From: CAIYRG01 sp964494505
GTDB lineage: Bacteria; Pseudomonadota; Alphaproteobacteria; Micropepsales; Micropepsaceae
NCBI GenBank assembly: GCA_964494505.1
Contig: CAZBRO010000005.1
Coordinates: forward strand, 1-64,000
Length of the DNA: 64,000 bases
Direction of reading: 5' to 3'
Each line of letters starts with the position of its first letter. The stretch's first letter is position 1. The translations under genes and the position numbers were made by a program. A model generated the notes under the pieces. It did not search any database and was not told the DNA's origin. It saw only the letters and a program-made list of their open reading frames with translations. Of the stretch, positions 45,205 to 52,790 are shown in pieces.

Positions 45205-45650
45205 CTGGGAAACCCTTCCGTCTGGCGTAGCGCTTCGCCCAGTACCATTGCGCCGGTCTGCGCCACATTGATCGAGCGCAAACCCGCCCGCATGGGAATA
45301 CGCAGCCGGACGCCCGCGGCCTCATGCACATAGTCCGGCACCCCGGCACTCTCACGTCCAAGCAAAAGAACGTCATCGGCCCGAAAGGTGAAGGCCGTGT
45401 AATTCAGGGCCGCTTTTGTCGTCAAGAGAACCAGCCGGCCCAAGGCCGCGGCGCGGAAGGCATCCCAGGATGAGTGCCGCACGATCTCGGCCAGGTTTAG
45501 GTAGTCCATGCCGGCCCGGCGGAAACCGGCCTCGCTGAAAAGGAACCCGCAGGGCTCGATCACGTCCACAGGCACACCGAAACAGGCGCAGGTCCGGATG
45601 ATGGAGGCTGCGTTCTGCGGGATATCGGGCTCGAACAGGGCAACTCGCAT
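45201..45650 (-). CDS. trmL: tRNA (cytidine/uridine-34-2'-O)-methyltransferase
   Basis: 149 residues. A SPOUT-class enzyme that methylates the wobble base of tRNA-Leu. N-terminal MRVALFEPDIPQNAASIIRTCACFG, middle LLLGRESAGVP and C-terminal MRAGLRSINVAQTGAMVLGEALRQ are the family hallmarks of the knotted fold. I chose ATG 45650 (MRVALF), as in homologs; in-frame starts at 45656 and 45689 also exist. The promoter region is shared with the divergent toxin-antitoxin operon. Confidence 0.9.
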   Translation of the reverse strand: MRVALFEPDIPQNAASIIRTCACFGVPVDVIEPCGFLFSEAGFRRAGMDYLNLAEIVRHSSWDAFRAAALGRLVLLTTKAALNYTAFTFRADDVLLLGRESAGVPDYVHEAAGVRLRIPMRAGLRSINVAQTGAMVLGEALRQTEGFPR

Positions 45651-45693
45651 GATCATCCCGAATCGGTCTTGATGCGAACTATTATCCATGTTA

Positions 45694-45714
45694 TGTTACT
45701 ATATAACAGTAACA
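45694..45714. promoter_or_regulatory. Operator of the toxin-antitoxin operon
   Basis: An AT-rich perfect inverted repeat, TGTTACT-atataac-AGTAACA, with 7-bp arms and a 7-base spacer. It ends 13 bases before the antitoxin ATG at 45728, where the promoter should be. Antitoxins usually bind such repeats to repress their own operon. It also overlaps the start region of trmL in the other direction. Confidence 0.65.
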
Positions 45715-45727
45715 TTCGGGCCGCACC

Positions 45728-46171
45728 ATGGGCAAATACGAACCTCTGTCGCAATTTCTGGACGCGCAAACGACCGCGCAGCTTCCGATGACATTCCAGG
45801 AAATTGAGCAAATACTAGGGTTTAAGCTTCCGCCCTCAGCCTATCATCATCGCCCCTGGTGGGCCAACGAAGCCTCGAACCATGTCCATGCGAAAGCATG
45901 GCTCAAAGCCGGGTTCGAAACCGAGCAGGTCGACATGGCGGGTCGGAAGTTGGTGTTCAAACGCATAAACGCGCCGTCGCAGGCAGGCCTCGCCGAGGCG
46001 CAGCGCGATTTCCGCCACGAAACCAAGACGCTTCCGCCGCGCCGCCATCCCCTGTTCGGGGCCTTGAAGGGCACATTCACGATCGAGCCGGGATACGATT
46101 TGACGCAACCGGCCATGCCGGAATGGGCGGACATGCTCGATGAGCAATACGGTCCGGAGAAGACGAAATGA
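45728..46171 (+). CDS. Antitoxin with a DUF7662 domain and a VapB-like C-terminal tail
   Basis: 147 residues. Residues ~1-78 match the DUF7662 pattern (MGKYEPLSQFLDAQ, LPMTFQEIEQILG, WWANEASNHVHAKAWL, QVDMAGRKLVFKR). The last 45 residues, RRHPLFGALKGTFTIEPGYDLTQPAMPEWADML, look like the toxin-binding tail of VapB/Phd-type antitoxins. The arrangement suggests a DNA-binding or partner domain followed by an inhibitory tail. It overlaps the PIN toxin gene by four bases (ATGA) and is preceded by the inverted repeat at 45694-45714. Confidence 0.75.
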   Translation: MGKYEPLSQFLDAQTTAQLPMTFQEIEQILGFKLPPSAYHHRPWWANEASNHVHAKAWLKAGFETEQVDMAGRKLVFKRINAPSQAGLAEAQRDFRHETKTLPPRRHPLFGALKGTFTIEPGYDLTQPAMPEWADMLDEQYGPEKTK

Positions 46172-46584
46172 ACCCGGCACTCCTTCTCGACACCTGCGCG
46201 GCGATCTGGATCATCGAAAATGCCGCGCTGAGCGAGGCTGCGGTTGCGGCGATCGACCAGGCCTATGATTCCGGGCACGCCGTCTATGTCTCGCCGATCA
46301 CGGCTTGGGAAATCGGCATGCTGGCGGCACGCGGACGCTTCAAGACGACCCTGCCGCCGCACCGCTGGTTTCGCCGCTTGCTGGAGGTTCGAGGCGTCCG
46401 TCTTGCCGAGATGTCCCACGAGACGCTGATTTCCTCCTCCTTCCTGCCGGGTAATCTGCATCGCGATCCTGCCGATCGCATCTTGGCCGCCACGGCGCGC
46501 GAAAATGACTACGCCCTCGTCACACGGGACCGCGCGTTACTCGGTTACGCCGAACAAGGCCATATTCGCGCGATTGCCTGCTGA
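46168..46584 (+). CDS. PIN-domain toxin (VapC-like ribonuclease)
   Basis: 138 residues. A PIN domain with the acidic cluster typical of metal-dependent RNases: LLLDTCAAIW (D near residue 8), SPITAWEIG (E), DPADRILAA (D) and LVTRDRALL (D). Such toxins cleave tRNA or rRNA when freed from the antitoxin; the target is not predictable here. The start overlaps the antitoxin stop, so the pair is translationally coupled. Confidence 0.88.
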   Translation: MNPALLLDTCAAIWIIENAALSEAAVAAIDQAYDSGHAVYVSPITAWEIGMLAARGRFKTTLPPHRWFRRLLEVRGVRLAEMSHETLISSSFLPGNLHRDPADRILAATARENDYALVTRDRALLGYAEQGHIRAIAC

Positions 46585-47044
46585 CGCGACAGTCAGTGCA
46601 ACCGGGACGCTTTGTCCTGGCATTCCTGAAGGGTTTGGATTTCCGAATCCTTGCCGCTTCATGCGGGCGACGGAGATTGCCGCCCTTGGTCCCCCGTTCG
46701 GCCACGGTGGGTGCGGTTCGGTCGGATCCGCGCGCGCGGCTTTCGCGCCCGAGAGGGGAACTTTCAGATCCGGCAATTTCCGTCACACCCATTCTTGTAT
46801 TCGCGCTCCGGAATGAGCGCAGAGCAACGTCACTGCCTCCGATTTGCGCAGTTTCCCGTTTGATTAATGCGGCATCGTGCCGCAAACCGGCGCCAAACGA
46901 CTCCCTCTATATGGTTCCGTTAAGCAGACGCGGCCCATTGGTTGGCCGCAAAACCGCACTATCGGCGTTGGCTGCGAACGGCGTCGGCAAGCGTTTAACA
47001 CTTGCACCCGAAGAGCAGCAGCCGGACTTCAAAGGGAATTCATC
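46585..47044. other. Non-coding region upstream of petABC
   Basis: 460 bases with no supported gene; open frames here are low-complexity and lack start sites. It contains a palindrome GCGGCA-tcg-TGCCGC (46869-46883) and must hold the promoter of the pet operon. No other feature is evident. Confidence 0.5.
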
Positions 47045-47632
47045 GTGGCTCAATCGCAAACGGCCGAACCGACGCGACGCGACTTTCTGTATATCGCCAC
47101 GGCCGCGGTGAGCGCGGTTGGCGCGGCGGCCTGTCTCGTTCCACTGATCGATCAGATGAACCCGTCGGCCGACGTGCTCGCGCTCTCCTCTATCGAGATC
47201 GATCTGGCGCCCATCATGCCGGGCCAATCGGTGACCTTCACCTGGCGCAGCCATCCTCTGTTCGTGCGCCGCCGGACGCCCGATGAAATCGCAGCCGCGC
47301 GCGCGGTTCCCATCGCCAACCTGATCGATCCGGTGGCGCGCAATGCGAGCCTTCCCGAGAATGCGCCCGCCAGCGACGAGAACCGTATCCGGCCGGCCCA
47401 AGGCATGGCCAAGCCGGAATGGCTGGTGCTGGTTGGCGTCTGCACCCATCTCGGCTGCACGCCCGAAGCGAGCACGCCCCAATCCAAGCAGGGCGATTAC
47501 GGCGGCTGGCTCTGCCATTGCCACGGCTCGCAATACGACACCGCGGGCCGCGTCCGCGTCGGCCCCGCGCCGCGCAATCTCGACGTGCCGTCTTACGCGT
47601 TTTTGTCCGATACCCGCATTCGAGTCGGCTGA
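47045..47632 (+). CDS. petA: Ubiquinol-cytochrome c reductase iron-sulfur subunit (Rieske)
   Basis: 195 residues from GTG 47045 (VAQSQTAEPTRRDF) after AAAGGGAATTC. Membrane-anchored Rieske subunit of the cytochrome bc1 complex: it takes electrons from ubiquinol to cytochrome c1. An N-terminal twin-arginine anchor (RRDFLYIATAAVSAVGAAACL) holds it. The [2Fe-2S] ligands are in CTHLGCTP and CHCHGSQYD. An earlier in-frame start would add a non-homologous leader. First gene of petABC; eight bases separate it from petB. Confidence 0.95.
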   Translation: MAQSQTAEPTRRDFLYIATAAVSAVGAAACLVPLIDQMNPSADVLALSSIEIDLAPIMPGQSVTFTWRSHPLFVRRRTPDEIAAARAVPIANLIDPVARNASLPENAPASDENRIRPAQGMAKPEWLVLVGVCTHLGCTPEASTPQSKQGDYGGWLCHCHGSQYDTAGRVRVGPAPRNLDVPSYAFLSDTRIRVG

Positions 47633-47640
47633 GGAATCAC

Positions 47641-48903
47641 ATGCAGGGCACGAGCTACACCCCGAAATCCGGTTTCGCACGCTGGCTGGATTCCCGCCTT
47701 CCGATCATCCGGTTCTCGCAAGAGCACCTGATGAATTACCCGACGCCGCGGAATCTGAACGTCTGGTACACCTTCGGTGGCATTCTGACCTTCTGCCTCG
47801 GCGTGCAGATTGCGACCGGAATCGTGCTCGCGATGCACTACACGCCCGATTCCCAGCTCGCTTTCGATTCGGTCGAGCACATCATGCGCGACGTGAATGG
47901 CGGCTGGCTCCTGCGCTATCTGCATTCCAACGGCGCCTCGATGTTCTTCCTCGCCGTCTATATCCATATGTTCCGCGGGCTGTATTACGGCTCGTACAAG
48001 GCGCCGCGCGAGATCATCTGGATTCTCGGCGTCATCCTCTATGTGCTGATGATGGCGACGGCCTTCCTTGGCTACACGCTGCCCTGGGGCCAGATGTCGT
48101 TCTGGGGTGCGACCGTCATCACCAATTTCTTCAGCGCCTTCGATTCGCTGGTTCCGGGTTTCGGCACCGCCATCGTGACCTGGCTGTGGGGCGGGTTCGG
48201 CGTCGACAATGCGACGCTCCACCGCTTCTTCAGCCTGCACTATCTGCTGCCCTTCGCGATTGCGGGCGTGGTCGGCTTGCACATCTGGGCGCTGCACGTG
48301 CCGGGGAACAACAACCCGCTCGGCATCGACGTGAAGGGCCCGCAGGACACGCTGCCCTTCCATCCCTATTACACGGTGAAGGATTTCTTCTATCTCTCCT
48401 GCTTCCTGATCGTTTACGCCTGGTTTGTGTTCTTCGCGCCGAACACGCTTGGGCACCCGATCAATTATGCGCCCGCCAATCCGATACAGACGCCCGAAGA
48501 CATCGTGCCGGAATGGTACTTCCTGCCCTTCTACGCGATCCTGCGCTCGATCCCGAACAAGCTGATCGGCGTGCTTGCGCTGTTCGGATCGCTGATTGTG
48601 CTGTTCTTCGTGTCATGGCTCGACACGTCGGCGGTGCGTTCGACGCGGTTTCGCCCATTGTACAAGCAGTTCTTCTGGATTCTGGTCGTCGACGCGGTGA
48701 TCCTCGGCTATGTCGGATCGCGTCCGGTGGATGCGTTCCTGTTCAACACGCCGATCCCGCTGGTTTGGATCGGGCGCATCGGGACGGTGTATTATTTCCT
48801 GCATTTCCTGGTCGTGATGCCGCTCGTCGGCCTGATCGAGACGCCCAAGCCCGTGCCGGACAGCATCGCCAAGGCGGTGCTCGCCACCACGCCGGCCGAG
48901 TAG
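47641..48903 (+). CDS. petB: Cytochrome b of the bc1 complex
   Basis: 420 residues, eight membrane helices. Binds two b hemes and has the quinol-oxidation site. The heme ligand histidines occur in the pairs RYLHSNGASMFFLAVYIHMFRGL and LHYLLPFAIAGVVGLHIWALH. The Qo-site motif PEWYFLPFY is present. Length fits a full-length bacterial cytochrome b (b6 plus subunit IV fused). ATG 47641 is preceded by TGAGGAATCAC. Part of petABC. Confidence 0.96.
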   Translation: MQGTSYTPKSGFARWLDSRLPIIRFSQEHLMNYPTPRNLNVWYTFGGILTFCLGVQIATGIVLAMHYTPDSQLAFDSVEHIMRDVNGGWLLRYLHSNGASMFFLAVYIHMFRGLYYGSYKAPREIIWILGVILYVLMMATAFLGYTLPWGQMSFWGATVITNFFSAFDSLVPGFGTAIVTWLWGGFGVDNATLHRFFSLHYLLPFAIAGVVGLHIWALHVPGNNNPLGIDVKGPQDTLPFHPYYTVKDFFYLSCFLIVYAWFVFFAPNTLGHPINYAPANPIQTPEDIVPEWYFLPFYAILRSIPNKLIGVLALFGSLIVLFFVSWLDTSAVRSTRFRPLYKQFFWILVVDAVILGYVGSRPVDAFLFNTPIPLVWIGRIGTVYYFLHFLVVMPLVGLIETPKPVPDSIAKAVLATTPAE

Positions 48904-48916
48904 AGGGACCCCCGCG

Positions 48917-49861
48917 ATGCGCCGTGTCATGAAACGCTCTCTGCTCGCCGCTTCGGTGTTTGGCGTCATCGCCTTGCCCGTGCTGGCGCAGGACAATGCC
49001 GCTCCCGCCGCTCCGGAACCTGCACCCGCAGCCGCGCCCGCGCAGGAAGCCGCGCCGCCGGCTGTCGCGCCGGCCGCCCCCCCTGCTGCCGCACCGCCTG
49101 CTGCCGCACCATCGCCGGCTGCACCTGCGCCCTCGACCGACGCCCTGCCGCCCAAAGAGGTGAACTGGTCCTTCAACGGGCCCTTCGGCGTCTACGACCG
49201 GGCAGCGCTGCAGCGGGGCTTCCAGGTCTACAAGGAGGTCTGTTCGGCCTGTCATGCGCTGACCCATGTCGCGATCCGCAATCTTGGCGACAAGGGCGGC
49301 CCGGAGTTCTCGCAAGCCGAAGTCGCGGCCATCGCGGCCGGCTACAAGGTTCCCGCCGGCCCCGACGAGCAGGGCAAGACCGTCGATGCCAGCGGCCAGC
49401 CGCTGATGCGGGCGGCCGTCCCGTCCGATTATTTCCCGCCGCCCTTCCCGAACGAGAAGGCGACGCGGGCGGCGATGAACGGGGCGCTGCCGCCGGATTT
49501 GTCGCTGATCGTCAAAGCGCGCGAGGGCCACGAGGATTACGTCTATTCCATTCTCACCGGGTTCGGGCAAAAGCCGCCCGCCAACGAGAAGATGGCATCG
49601 GGAATGAATTACAATCCCTATTTCCCGCGCCATCAGATCGCGATGCCGCCGCCGCTGGCGATGGGTTCGGTCACCTTTGCCGACGGTACGCCCAACACGG
49701 TCGATCAGGAGGCCCGCGACGTGGTGACGTTCCTCTCCTGGGCTGCGGAGCCCAAGATGGAGGAGCGCAAGCGCATGGGCTTCAATGTGATGCTGTTTCT
49801 CATCGCGATGACCGGGCTTCTATATCTCAGCTACCGCAAGCTCTGGCACGGGCAGCACTGA
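48917..49861 (+). CDS. petC: Cytochrome c1 of the bc1 complex
   Basis: 314 residues. Signal peptide (residues 1-24), then an unusual Ala/Pro-rich spacer (residues ~28-73; AAPAAPEPAPAAAPAQ and onward) before the globular domain. Heme-c motif CSACH (residues ~111-115) with later methionine ligand region, and a C-terminal membrane anchor (GFNVMLFLIAMTGLLYLSYRKLW). Completes petABC. The long Ala/Pro spacer is not usual in cytochrome c1 and may tether the heme domain. Confidence 0.95.
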   Translation: MRRVMKRSLLAASVFGVIALPVLAQDNAAPAAPEPAPAAAPAQEAAPPAVAPAAPPAAAPPAAAPSPAAPAPSTDALPPKEVNWSFNGPFGVYDRAALQRGFQVYKEVCSACHALTHVAIRNLGDKGGPEFSQAEVAAIAAGYKVPAGPDEQGKTVDASGQPLMRAAVPSDYFPPPFPNEKATRAAMNGALPPDLSLIVKAREGHEDYVYSILTGFGQKPPANEKMASGMNYNPYFPRHQIAMPPPLAMGSVTFADGTPNTVDQEARDVVTFLSWAAEPKMEERKRMGFNVMLFLIAMTGLLYLSYRKLWHGQH

Positions 49862-49950
49862 CGCCGATTCACCGGCGAGGGGCTTGACAACACGGCGCCA
49901 AAGCCAAGCCTATGCTGCCCGTGTCTATTCGATGAGCAAGGTAGGCCCGT

Positions 49951-50484
49951 ATGTCGAATTCCGCTCCGGCGGGTAAGCCCGCGATCGTTATCCTCACCTA
50001 TAGCGCGCCGTCCGAAATCCTGTCGGGCAAGATCGGCGATGCAACTTTCCACATGAAAGCCTATTCCGGTGGCGGCCGGGGCAGCACCCACCCCAAACAG
50101 TGGGAGCACAGCATCCAGAGCTATCAGGCCACCACGAAGAAGCATGGATCGCGGCGCGGCGGCACGCTTCCGCCGGGACATTACCTCTGCCATTACATCG
50201 CCAATCACCCCAAATTCCACGAATGCATCTGGCTTCAGCGCACGGCCGATGCTCTTCAGATCCATTCTCCGTTCTCGGCGCAGCCGATCGTCCATCACCG
50301 CGGCGATGACTTTTTTATCCATGGCAGGGGCGAGCATGGCAGCGATGGCTGCATCGTCCCCGCGGATTCCCATAAGCGGCTGCGGCTCAACAAGGCGATC
50401 AAGAATTTCCCGGGGCGCGTTTATGTCCATGTCGTCGGAACGGCGTACATGCTTCCTGCGGAGGTGGGAGGCATGATCGCCTGA
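49951..50484 (+). CDS. L,D-transpeptidase-like protein (DUF2778/Tlde1 type)
   Basis: 177 residues. The C-terminal segment FFIHGRGEHGSDGCIVP (residues ~121-137) has the catalytic His and the S-x-G-C nucleophile of YkuD-like L,D-transpeptidases and of the Tlde1/DUF2778 peptidoglycan-acting effectors. There is no signal peptide, so it acts in the cytoplasm, is exported by another route, or is a phage/effector-like enzyme; no secretion system lies nearby. ATG 49951. It precedes mtnP by 34 bases but seems unrelated in function. Confidence 0.65.
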   Translation: MSNSAPAGKPAIVILTYSAPSEILSGKIGDATFHMKAYSGGGRGSTHPKQWEHSIQSYQATTKKHGSRRGGTLPPGHYLCHYIANHPKFHECIWLQRTADALQIHSPFSAQPIVHHRGDDFFIHGRGEHGSDGCIVPADSHKRLRLNKAIKNFPGRVYVHVVGTAYMLPAEVGGMIA

Positions 50485-50518
50485 CGGCCTTGCGTGCCTC
50501 AAAGAGAGAAGGCTTTCC

Positions 50519-51400
50519 ATGACCAAAACCGTTCTCGGCGTGATCGGCGGCTCCGGCGTCTATGACATGTCCGGGCTGGAAAACGCGCGCTGGCAGCGCG
50601 TGGAATCGCCCTGGGGCGAACCTTCCGACGACCTTCTGCTGGGCAGGCTTTCCGGCGTCGATGTGGCATTCCTGCCCCGCCACGGACGGGGCCATGTCCA
50701 TTCGCCGACCTCCATCAATTATCGCGCCAATATCGATGCGCTGAAGCGGGCGGGCTGCACCGACATCGTCTCGGTTTCGGCTTGCGGCTCCTTCCGCGAG
50801 GAGCTGCCGCCCGGCCATTTCGTGCTGGCCGACCAATTCATCGACCGCACGCATGCGCGCGAGAAAAGCTTCTTCGGGCGCGGCTTCGTCGCCCATGTCT
50901 CCATGGCCCATCCCGTCTGTCCAAGGCTGGTTACGGCGCTTGCGGAAGCGGCCACCGAAGAAGGCCTCGCCTGCAGGATAGGCGGCACCTATCTCGCCAT
51001 GGAGGGCCCGCAATTTTCGACGCTGGCCGAATCCAACCTCTACCGCTCCTGGGGCTGCGACGTGATCGGCATGACCGCGATGCCCGAAGCAAAGCTCGCG
51101 CGCGAGGCGGAGATGCCCTATGCCGTTGTCGCCATGGTTACCGACTTCGATTGCTGGCATCCGAGCCACGACCATGTGACCGTGGAGCAGGTGGTACGCG
51201 TCCTCTTCGCCAACGCCGACAAGGCACGCGCGCTGTTGAAGCGCGTGGTGCCCAAACTCGGACCGGAGCGCACGCCCTCCCCGCTCGGCATCGAGCATGT
51301 GCTGGACACCGCCCTCATCACCGCGCCCGAAAAACGCGATCCCGAGCTGTTCAAGAAGCTCGACGCGGTGGCCGGCCGCGTGCTGAAACCGCATACTTGA
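50519..51400 (+). CDS. mtnP: S-methyl-5'-thioadenosine phosphorylase
   Basis: 293 residues. Splits 5'-methylthioadenosine with phosphate to adenine and 5-methylthioribose-1-phosphate. Recognisable family segments: VIGGSGVYD, FLPRHGRGHVHSPTSINYRAN, TYLAMEGPQFST, GMTAMPEAKLAREAEM and MVTDFDCWH. The next genes recycle its products: apt takes the adenine, mtnA takes the sugar phosphate. ATG 50519 after AGAGAGAAGG. Confidence 0.93.
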   Translation: MTKTVLGVIGGSGVYDMSGLENARWQRVESPWGEPSDDLLLGRLSGVDVAFLPRHGRGHVHSPTSINYRANIDALKRAGCTDIVSVSACGSFREELPPGHFVLADQFIDRTHAREKSFFGRGFVAHVSMAHPVCPRLVTALAEAATEEGLACRIGGTYLAMEGPQFSTLAESNLYRSWGCDVIGMTAMPEAKLAREAEMPYAVVAMVTDFDCWHPSHDHVTVEQVVRVLFANADKARALLKRVVPKLGPERTPSPLGIEHVLDTALITAPEKRDPELFKKLDAVAGRVLKPHT

Positions 51401-51403
51401 CTT

Positions 51404-51440
51404 CCTCTCCCCCAGCGGGGGAGAGGGCAGGGTGAGGGGG
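51404..51440. repeat. Palindromic repeat CCTCTCCCCC/GGGGGAGAGG
   Basis: A 10-bp inverted repeat with a 4-base loop, followed by GCAGGGTGAGGGGG. It begins four bases after the mtnP stop and precedes apt by about 40 bases. Similar short CTCCCC palindromes occur near 14980 and 32957. Confidence 0.75.
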
Positions 51441-51477
51441 CGGTCTCGCCGATCCCCAAAGTCAGCGAGGGCACGCC

Positions 51478-52005
51478 ATGGATTACGCTTCCACCATCCG
51501 CACCATTCCCGATTATCCCAAACCGGGCATCATGTTCCGCGACATCACCACGCTGCTCGGCAATCCGCGCGCCTTCCGCAGCGCCGTGGACGAGCTGGTG
51601 CAGCCCTATGCCGGCGTCCGCATCGACAAGGTGGCCGGCATCGAAGCGCGCGGATTCATTTTGGGCGGAGCGGTGGCCCATCAGCTCTCGACCGGCTTCG
51701 TGCCGGTGCGCAAAAAGGGAAAACTGCCCTGGAAGACCATGGGCGAGGATTACGCGCTGGAATACGGCACCGACCGGGTGGAGATCCACGAAGACGCCGT
51801 CGCCAAAGGCGAGAATGTCATCGTGGTGGACGACCTCATCGCCACCGGCGGCACGGCGTTTGCGGCGATCAAGCTGCTCGAACGTGCGGGCGCCAAGGTG
51901 GTCGGCTGCTGCTTCGTGATTGATCTTCCCGACCTGTGCGGCGCCGACAGGATCCGCGCGCTGGGCAAGGAAGTGACCACGCTCGTCGCTTTCGGGGGGC
52001 ACTGA
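51478..52005 (+). CDS. apt: Adenine phosphoribosyltransferase
   Basis: 175 residues. Converts adenine and PRPP to AMP. The PRPP-binding motif VIVVDDLIATGGTA (residues ~117-130) and the N-terminal IRTIPDYPKPGIMFRDIT are family marks, with GIEARGFILGG in the middle. It salvages the adenine made by the upstream mtnP product. ATG 51478. It ends one base before the GST start. Confidence 0.95.
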   Translation: MDYASTIRTIPDYPKPGIMFRDITTLLGNPRAFRSAVDELVQPYAGVRIDKVAGIEARGFILGGAVAHQLSTGFVPVRKKGKLPWKTMGEDYALEYGTDRVEIHEDAVAKGENVIVVDDLIATGGTAFAAIKLLERAGAKVVGCCFVIDLPDLCGADRIRALGKEVTTLVAFGGH

Positions 52006-52006
52006 C

Positions 52007-52618
52007 GTGCAGCTCTTTTTCTCCCCCAATTCACCGTACGCGCGAAAAGCCCGCATCATTGTCCGCGAACTCAATCTGACCTCGCGCGTGCAGGAAGTGG
52101 CTGTCACGCTGCCGGCCGATGCGAAGCTGCGCGCCGTCAATCCGCTGGGCAAGATCCCTGCGCTGCTGCTGGACGACAAATCGGTCATCTATGATTCGCC
52201 GGTGATCTGCGAATATCTGGACCAGCTTGGCGGCGGCAAATTCTTTCCACGGGCTACGTTGTTCAAGGACGCGCAGGGGCGCTGGCGCGCGCTCACCTTG
52301 CAGGCGCTTGGCGATGGCCTCGCCGACGCAGTGGTGCGCCGGACGCAGGAATTGCGCTTGCCCGCCGAGAAGCAGAACCCGGAAGTGATTCAGCGCCAGA
52401 CGGCCGCCATCGAGGCCGCGTTTGCGGTCGCCGACCGCGCGGCGGCGAAATTCCCCGAAGCGCCCACGATCGGCGAGATCGCGATTGCCTGCGCCATCGG
52501 CTATCTCGATCTGCGCAGCCCCCAAGACGGCTGGCGCGACCGCTACCCGCAATTGGCGCGCTGGCTTGAAACGTTTTCCCGTTTCCCATCGGTCCAGGCG
52601 ACCAAGCCCCCACAATGA
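52007..52618 (+). CDS. Glutathione S-transferase family protein
   Basis: 203 residues. Thioredoxin-like N-terminal domain (residues 1-75: FFSPNSPYARKARIIVRE, NPLGKIPALLLDD, YDSPVICEYLDQ with the glutathione-binding Ser/Asp) and an all-helical C-terminal domain. The likely role is conjugation or reduction of electrophiles with glutathione; the substrate is unknown. GTG 52007, one base after the apt stop. It breaks an otherwise functional run mtnP-apt-mtnA. Confidence 0.88.
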   Translation: MQLFFSPNSPYARKARIIVRELNLTSRVQEVAVTLPADAKLRAVNPLGKIPALLLDDKSVIYDSPVICEYLDQLGGGKFFPRATLFKDAQGRWRALTLQALGDGLADAVVRRTQELRLPAEKQNPEVIQRQTAAIEAAFAVADRAAAKFPEAPTIGEIAIACAIGYLDLRSPQDGWRDRYPQLARWLETFSRFPSVQATKPPQ

Positions 52619-52653
52619 CCGTGCGTTTGCTTATACAGGTTCGCTCGAACCCA

Positions 52654-52779
52654 ACCTCCCCCAACGTGGGGAGGTCGAACCGCTTGAGCCTCGCGAAAGC
52701 GGTTCGGGTGGGGGAAGTGTCTGAAACGCCCCCCACCCGGCTCACTATCGCTCGCCGACCTCCCCGCGTTGGGGGAGGT
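52654..52779. repeat. ~126-bp palindromic element (MITE-like), copy A
   Basis: Terminal inverted arms ACCTCCCCCAACGTGGGGAG at the left and the corresponding CTCCCCGCGTTGGGGGAGGT at the right enclose a core with GGGTGGGGGAAG...CCCCCCACCC. A related element of nearly the same length lies at 61228-61354 with the same arms and core. It ends 11 bases before mtnA, and its right arm GGGGGAGG is the only candidate Shine-Dalgarno there. Confidence 0.8.
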
Positions 52780-52790
52780 GGTCTTGTGCG

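Noticed and set aside
46869..46883. Palindrome GCGGCA-tcg-TGCCGC upstream of petABC as an FNR/FixK site
   Set aside because: It does not match the TTGAT-N4-ATCAA pattern of that family; left as an unnamed palindrome in the promoter region.
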